Source of the DNA: Streptomyces lacrimifluminis
Lineage (GTDB): Bacteria > Actinomycetota > Actinomycetes > Streptomycetales > Streptomycetaceae
Assembly (NCBI RefSeq): GCF_014646095.1
Contig: NZ_BMMU01000001.1
Coordinates: 372,001-436,000 of the forward strand
Reading direction: 5' to 3'
DNA length: 64,000 nt
Of this stretch, positions 59,465 to 64,000 are shown in pieces. The notes under the pieces are model-generated. The model searched no databases. It saw nothing but the letters and a program-made list of their open reading frames with translations, and was not told the DNA's origin. The translations under genes and the position numbers were made by a program. The first letter of the stretch is position 1. The number at the start of each line of letters is the position of its first letter.

Positions 59465-61549
59465 ATGAGCGAGATGATCACCGCGGACCTGGTCGATCTC
59501 GACCTGTCCGCCCAGACCAAGGACGCGGCTGCCCGCGCCCTCGCCGAGCGCATGGTGGCGAAGGGGCGGGTGACCGACCTCGACGGTTTCCTCGCCGACG
59601 TTGCCGCCCGCGAGGCGCAGATGCCGACCGGCCTTGACGGCGGTATCGGCATCCCGCACTGCCGAAGCGAACACGTGACCGAGCCGACGCTTGCCTTCGG
59701 GCGCAGCGCCGCCGGGATCGACTTCGGCGCGCCGGACGGACCAGCCGACCTGATCTTCCTGATCGCGGCGCCGGCCGGCGCCGACGACGCCCATCTGACG
59801 ATCCTCTCGTCACTGGCCCGGCAGCTGATGAACGACGAGTTCACAGCGGCGCTGCGGGCGGTGGGCGACGCGGCGAGCGCCGCCGCGCTGATCCGCGGCG
59901 ACGAGGCGCCGGCCACGGGCGCCGACGACTCCGCGGCGGTTTCGGCGGCGGCCTCCGCCGAAACCGCCGCGGGCACGAACCCGCCGGGTACGGACGCGGG
60001 TGCGAACACGGGTACGGACGCGGGTGCGGCCGGCGACGGGGGCGGGCGACCGTTCCGTATCGTCGCCGTCACCTCCTGTCCCACCGGTATCGCACACACG
60101 TACATGGCGGCCGAGTCGCTGGAGAACGCGGGCCGTGAGGCGGGCGTCGAGCTCGTCGTCGAGCCCCAGGGCTCGGCCGGGTTCACCCGGCTCGACCCGG
60201 CGGTCATCGCCGACGCGGACGGCGTGATCTTCGCCCACGACGTTCCCGTACGGGAGAAGGAACGCTTCGCCGGGAAGCCGACCGTCGACGTCGGCGTCAA
60301 GGCGGGCATCAACAAGCCCGCCCAGCTCATCGCCGACGTACGGGCCAAGGCCGAGCGCGGCGAGGTCACCGCCGGAGCCCCGGGTGGCGGCACGCCCGTC
60401 GAGCGGGCCGGCGAGTCCGGTGACAACTACGGCACCAAGCTGCGCAAGTGGCTGATGACCGGCGTGAGTTACATGGTCCCGTTCGTCGCCGCGGGCGGTC
60501 TGCTGCTCGCTCTCGGCTTCGCGATCGGCGGCTGGGAGATCAACAAGGCACCCTCGGTCATGGAGCACTTCTCCTGGACCCAGGTCGACAGCTGGGGCGC
60601 GCTGCTGTTCCAGATCGGTGGGGTGGCCTTCGGCTTCCTCATCCCGGTCCTGGCCGGTTACATCGCCTACGGCATGGCGGACCGGCCCGGTCTCGTCCCC
60701 GGCTTCGTCGGCGGCATGATCGCCTCGAACATCGCGGCCGGCTTCCTCGGCGGTCTGGTCGCCGGTCTGCTGGCCGGTGGCATCGTCCTGGCGATCCAGA
60801 AGATCAGGATCCCGCCGGTGCTGCGCGGCATCATGCCGGTCGTGGTGATCCCGCTGATCTCCTCGCTGATCGTCGGCTTCCTGATGTTCGTCGTGGTCGG
60901 CAAGCCCATCGCCGAGGCCCAGAAGGGCATGACGGACTGGCTCTCCGGCCTCTCCGGCACCAACGCCGTCCTGCTCGGCATCCTGCTCGGCCTGATGATG
61001 TGCTTCGACCTCGGCGGCCCCGTCAACAAGGTCGCGTACGCCTTCGCCACCGCCGGTATCGCCGTCCAGGACCCGAGCGACGCCGCGATGAAGGTCATGG
61101 CCGCGGTGATGGCCGCGGGCATGGTCCCGCCGCTGGGCATGGCGCTGGCCACCGTCGTCCGCCGGAAGCTCTTCACCCCGGCCGAGCAGGAGAACGGCAA
61201 GGCCGCCTGGGTGCTGGGCGCCTCGTTCATCTCCGAGGGTGCGATCCCGTTCGCGGCGGCGGACCCGCTGCGCGTCATCCCGGCCTCGATGGCGGGCGGT
61301 GCGGTCACCGGGGCGCTGTCGATGACCTTCGGCGCCACGCTGCGCGCCCCGCACGGCGGCATCTTCGTGGTCCCGCTGATCGGCAGCCCGTTCCTCTACC
61401 TGATCGCCATCGCGGCCGGTACCTGCGTCACGACGGCACTGGTGATCCTCCTCAAGAGCATGCGCAAGCCGACACCGGGGGCCACGGCCGCCGAGTCACC
61501 GGAGGGCGCCGCGCGGACGGCCGAGAAGAAGGAGCCGGTGGCGGCGTAA
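59465..61549 (+). CDS. fruA: Fructose-specific PTS permease EIIABC
   Basis: The 694-residue protein joins all fructose PTS domains. EIIA has the phospho-histidine H65 in GIGIPHCR. An Ala/Gly/Thr-rich linker (about 150-195) follows, then EIIB with the phospho-cysteine C205 in TSCPTGIAHTYM. EIIC (from about 320) has around nine helices and the GGPVNKVAYAF substrate-site motif. It imports fructose as fructose-1-phosphate. ATG 59465 follows AAGGAG. It is the last gene of the fruR-like/fruK/fruA operon. Confidence 0.95.
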   Translation: MSEMITADLVDLDLSAQTKDAAARALAERMVAKGRVTDLDGFLADVAAREAQMPTGLDGGIGIPHCRSEHVTEPTLAFGRSAAGIDFGAPDGPADLIFLIAAPAGADDAHLTILSSLARQLMNDEFTAALRAVGDAASAAALIRGDEAPATGADDSAAVSAAASAETAAGTNPPGTDAGANTGTDAGAAGDGGGRPFRIVAVTSCPTGIAHTYMAAESLENAGREAGVELVVEPQGSAGFTRLDPAVIADADGVIFAHDVPVREKERFAGKPTVDVGVKAGINKPAQLIADVRAKAERGEVTAGAPGGGTPVERAGESGDNYGTKLRKWLMTGVSYMVPFVAAGGLLLALGFAIGGWEINKAPSVMEHFSWTQVDSWGALLFQIGGVAFGFLIPVLAGYIAYGMADRPGLVPGFVGGMIASNIAAGFLGGLVAGLLAGGIVLAIQKIRIPPVLRGIMPVVVIPLISSLIVGFLMFVVVGKPIAEAQKGMTDWLSGLSGTNAVLLGILLGLMMCFDLGGPVNKVAYAFATAGIAVQDPSDAAMKVMAAVMAAGMVPPLGMALATVVRRKLFTPAEQENGKAAWVLGASFISEGAIPFAAADPLRVIPASMAGGAVTGALSMTFGATLRAPHGGIFVVPLIGSPFLYLIAIAAGTCVTTALVILLKSMRKPTPGATAAESPEGAARTAEKKEPVAA

Positions 61550-61581
61550 CGCCGGACCGGACCGAACCGGCTGAGATTTCC

Positions 61582-61661
61582 CCGGACAGCCGGACAGCCG
61601 GACAGCCGGACAGCCGGACAGCCGGACAGCCGGACAGCCGGACAACCGGACAGCCGGACAG
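61582..61661. repeat. Ten tandem copies of the octamer CCGGACAG
   Basis: Ten head-to-tail units (the eighth reads CCGGACAA) lie between the fruA stop and its terminator. Such arrays expand and contract by slippage and could serve as a strain-typing locus. Confidence 0.95.
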
Positions 61662-61663
61662 CC

Positions 61664-61700
61664 GGGAGGCCGCCGCGGCCAAGTGCCGCGGCGGCCTCCC
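61664..61700. terminator. Terminator of the fructose operon
   Basis: A perfect 16-bp GC-rich stem (61664-61679 with 61685-61700) with a 5-base loop, between convergent fruA and DUF6227 genes. Confidence 0.93.
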
Positions 61701-61746
61701 GCACTTCTAACGTCCGCTCTACGGCCTACGTCCGCCTACGTTCGCT

Positions 61747-62493
61747 CTACGTCCGCGCCGCCCGGCGCTCCATCGCGTCCCGCGCGCGGTCCTCCGTCGG
61801 ATACACCTCACACATGTGCCGGCCGTCGGGCGTGGCCGTGTGCTCGATCTCCCAGAGGGAGATCTCCTCACCACCGGGCAGCAGGAAGGCGTGCTCGTAG
61901 AGCGAGAAGCCGATACCGGCCCGGCCCGCGCGGCACGGGCGTCCGAACGCCTGGGTGATCCGGTGCGCGAACGCCGTACGCAGCAGGTCGGCGGTCTCCG
62001 TCCCCGGCCGGTCCGTGTTCTCCGCCCGCCTCAGTAACCGGCGCGCGTGATCCGCCGAGTTGTCGTCCGGAACGTACCTGTGCCGCGGCTGGACGACCGC
62101 GGTGAGCTGCACCGTCACCGGCAGCTCGAAGTCCGGGGCGTCCGCCGGCAGCGGTAGCCGGGCCGTCGCGGCGCGCAGCTCCTCCTCGTCGACGTACACC
62201 TCGGCCTGCGGACCCGCCCCGGGCGCCGTGTTGTGCACCAGCTCCCAGAGGGTGAGCGCCGAACCGTCGGCGAGCAGCCAGGTGTGGCGGTACGTCTCGC
62301 GGTGCAGCCCCGCGCTGTGGTGCGCGGAGTGCAGCGAACTGTCGTGCGCCAGCGCGCAGTCGAGCCGACGTATCGCGTCGTCGGGCAGTTCGAAGGAGTT
62401 CAGCGCACGACCCAGGAGTCGCTCGAGGTGCTCCTCCGGAGACTCGGGCGACTCGGGTTGTTCGTACGCTGCCGTCTCGTACGGAACGCTCAA
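61747..62493 (-). CDS. DUF6227 family protein
   Basis: The 248-residue soluble protein matches the streptomycete DUF6227 pattern: HLERLLGRALNSFELPDDAIRRLDCALAHDSSLHSAHHSA, TYRHTWLLADGSALTLWELVHNT and FSLYEHAFLLPGGEEISLWEIEHTATPDGRHMCEVYPTEDRARDAMERRA. The internal W-L-L-x-D-G/LWE motif occurs twice, indicating a duplicated module. The function is unknown. Confidence 0.85.
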   Translation of the reverse strand: MSVPYETAAYEQPESPESPEEHLERLLGRALNSFELPDDAIRRLDCALAHDSSLHSAHHSAGLHRETYRHTWLLADGSALTLWELVHNTAPGAGPQAEVYVDEEELRAATARLPLPADAPDFELPVTVQLTAVVQPRHRYVPDDNSADHARRLLRRAENTDRPGTETADLLRTAFAHRITQAFGRPCRAGRAGIGFSLYEHAFLLPGGEEISLWEIEHTATPDGRHMCEVYPTEDRARDAMERRAART

Positions 62494-62598
62494 GGCTTCT
62501 CCCGGCGTTGCTGCATGTCACCTTGTGGGTGCATACCGTAGCCCCTCGGTCGGACATCATGTCCGCGAACCGAGAAAACGTATGCCAGGAAGACGCCA

Positions 62599-62627
62599 GG
62601 GCCGCACGGAAAGTTCCCGCACGGCCC
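62599..62627. terminator. Weak hairpin after the L,D-transpeptidase gene
   Basis: GGGCCG (62599-62604) pairs with CGGCCC (62622-62627) over a 17-base loop, 47 bp past the stop of the L,D-transpeptidase gene. Confidence 0.45.
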
Positions 62628-62673
62628 CGAAAACCGGCAATGATCCGTCAACACGCCCTGGTGGGACGGTACT

Positions 62674-63915
62674 TCAGGCGTCGCTCCCGGCCGTCCACTC
62701 GCTCCACGGCAGGTTCCAGCCGTTGAGACCGTTGTCCGGCGCGACCTGCTTGTCGGCGGAGTTCTTGACGACGACGACGTCCCCGATCATCGAGTTGTCG
62801 AAGAACCACCTGGCGGGTGTGTCCCCCTGTGCCCCCTGTACGTCCTGCAACCCCACACAGCCGTGACTGGTGCCCGCGCGCCCGAAGGGCGGATTGCCCT
62901 TCTTGTACCAGTAGTTGCCGTGGATGAAGGTCCCCGAGGTGGTCAACCGCATCGCGTTCGGTACGTCCTTGATGTCGTACGCGTTGGCCAGATCGACCGT
63001 ACGGCTGTCCATCCGCGTCTCCCGCAGCTTCTCGGAGATCACCATCTGCCCGTTGTACGTGGTGAACTCCGGGCTGCCGGCCGAGATCGGGATGTTCTTG
63101 AGGGTCTGCCCGTCCCGTACGACCGTCATGGTCTGCGTGCCGGCGTCGACCGTGGACACCTGCGAGCGCCCGATCGTGAAGCTCACGGTCTTCTTCTGTA
63201 CCCCGACCGCGCCGTTGGCACCCTCGACCCCGTCCAGGTCGATCTTCATGGTGACCTTGGAGCCGGCCTTCCAGTACTCCTCGGGCCGGAAGTCGAGCCG
63301 CTGTGCCCCGAACCAGTGCCCCACCACCTGCTGCCCGCTGCTCGACGTGACCGTGATGTGCTTCCGCACGGCCGCCTGGTCGGTGATGGCCTTGTCGAAG
63401 GTGAACGAGACCGGCATCCCCACCCCGACCGTCGTCCCGTTGTCCGGCGTGTACGACCCGATGAAGCTGTTCGCCTTGGTGACCGTGGTGAAGGTCGAGT
63501 CGGCGGCCCCGGCCCGCCCATCGGCATCCTTCGCGGTCGCCGCTATTCGGTACCGCGTCCCACGCTCCAACTGCTGCCCCGGCCGCCAGCTCAGCCCGTC
63601 CGCGGATATCGCCCCCGCCACGGCCGCTCCCGTCCCGGCGACGGTCATCTTCACGTCGGTCAGCGTGCCGCCGCTCACCTTCACGCCCGTGGTGTTGATC
63701 GACGCGCCCGCCGACCCGTCCTTCGCGGAGATCGCGATCCGCACGGCCGACGTCGCGACGGAACCGCTGCCGCCCTTGCCGTTACCGCTCTTGCCCCCCT
63801 TGCCGTCGTCGCCTCCGCTGTTGTTGCCACCGCACGCGGTGAGGGACAGGGCGCCGACCATCAGGACGGCACATGCCCCCAGTGCGCGCCGAGCTGTTGT
63901 GTTCGGCGTTGTCAC
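62674..63915 (-). CDS. Lipoprotein L,D-transpeptidase (Ig-like domains plus YkuD)
   Basis: The 413-residue lipoprotein has a signal ending in the lipobox LTAC (C28), a Gly/Lys/Ser linker, two Ig-like domains (about 55-245) and a YkuD catalytic domain. The active-site pattern is FIHGNYW...RAGTSHGCVGLQDV with the catalytic Cys near residue 353, and a C-terminal wing WNLPWSEWTAG follows, as in mycobacterial LdtMt2-type enzymes. It makes 3-3 crosslinks in peptidoglycan from tetrapeptide donors. That fits with the D,D-carboxypeptidase encoded at 13275-16559, which produces tetrapeptides, though they are 46 kb apart. ATG 63915. Confidence 0.93.
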   Translation of the reverse strand: MTTPNTTARRALGACAVLMVGALSLTACGGNNSGGDDGKGGKSGNGKGGSGSVATSAVRIAISAKDGSAGASINTTGVKVSGGTLTDVKMTVAGTGAAVAGAISADGLSWRPGQQLERGTRYRIAATAKDADGRAGAADSTFTTVTKANSFIGSYTPDNGTTVGVGMPVSFTFDKAITDQAAVRKHITVTSSSGQQVVGHWFGAQRLDFRPEEYWKAGSKVTMKIDLDGVEGANGAVGVQKKTVSFTIGRSQVSTVDAGTQTMTVVRDGQTLKNIPISAGSPEFTTYNGQMVISEKLRETRMDSRTVDLANAYDIKDVPNAMRLTTSGTFIHGNYWYKKGNPPFGRAGTSHGCVGLQDVQGAQGDTPARWFFDNSMIGDVVVVKNSADKQVAPDNGLNGWNLPWSEWTAGSDA

Positions 63916-64000
63916 GGGCTGCTCCAGTTTTGTGTGATGTGGGTGATCCGCTCCACTGCGTGAGGAAAGAGGGGAACACCCCCGGCCCGGGTTCCCACCG

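Noticed and set aside
59145..59468. A 107-residue frame starting at the fruK stop and reaching fruA
   Set aside because: The fruK-like similarity is in a different frame, and this one encodes Arg/Pro-rich sequence with no family resemblance.
61582..61661. Octamer array as a CRISPR-like locus
   Set aside because: The units are directly adjacent with no spacers, and there are no cas genes; it is a simple tandem repeat.

Overview
This 64 kb window is high-GC actinomycete chromosome, almost certainly from a Streptomyces. The genes are densely packed and strongly GC-biased at the third codon position, and GTG starts are frequent. Genus-typical families are present: HrdD-like sigma factor, conservon-type kinase with roadblock protein, XRE-DUF5753 with DUF397, DUF6227, GPP34, and many TetR, MarR, IclR and WYL regulators. 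A CebR-type operator and common Streptomyces intergenic repeats are also present. No complete mobile element, CRISPR array or biosynthetic cluster is seen.

Layout. 1-5.3 kb: a partial DUF2165 membrane protein, a 1121-residue P-loop/TPR protein and an ADP-ribosylglycohydrolase homologue that has lost metal ligands. 5.4-9.8 kb: a sodium:solute symporter, then an SDR oxidoreductase divergent from an unknown protein across twin palindromes. 9.8-13 kb: a headless DUF5753 fragment, DUF397, XRE-DUF5753 and GPP34. 13-24.9 kb: envelope and stress genes: a D,D-carboxypeptidase with a huge low-complexity cytoplasmic arm, a polytopic membrane protein, MerR/GyrI regulator, glutathione peroxidase with an ArsR-like regulator, divergent MFS, and an ABC half-transporter. 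25-31 kb: a lipoprotein and an accessory-looking set of small genes (phosphotransferase, zinc-ribbon and Cys-rich peptides, MarR/cupin pair, AAA ATPase). 31-35 kb: reductase, GlxA-type AraC regulator, and a secreted GH5 mannanase behind a CebR box. 35-42 kb: a shortened conservon, a membrane phosphodiesterase-like protein, TetR/DUF1772 and RidA/HxlR pairs. 42.4-42.9 kb: a frameshifted serine-recombinase remnant beside tRNA-Arg(CCT). 43-48 kb: glucarate dehydratase, a tandem IclR fusion and an M6 metalloprotease with a CRP-like site. 48-57 kb: two DHA2 efflux pumps with their regulators, MarR/extradiol dioxygenase, GNAT, hrdD with a sigma-R-type promoter, a probable 6C RNA, TetR and WYL regulators. 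57-61.6 kb: the fructose operon (DeoR regulator, fruK, fruA) with a decayed partial fruK copy inside it. 61.7-64 kb: DUF6227 and a lipoprotein L,D-transpeptidase.

How the genes work together. The recurrent pattern is a one-component regulator divergent from, or just upstream of, its target, with recognisable dyad operators between them. I could read such dyads for the SDR, MFS, cupin, ATPase, DUF1772, RidA/HxlR, DHA2, dioxygenase and MerR loci. Carbon-source genes (mannanase, glucarate dehydratase, fructose PTS) and envelope enzymes (D,D-carboxypeptidase, L,D-transpeptidase, secreted protease) dominate the metabolic content. All functional statements come from reading motifs by eye; no database search was possible.
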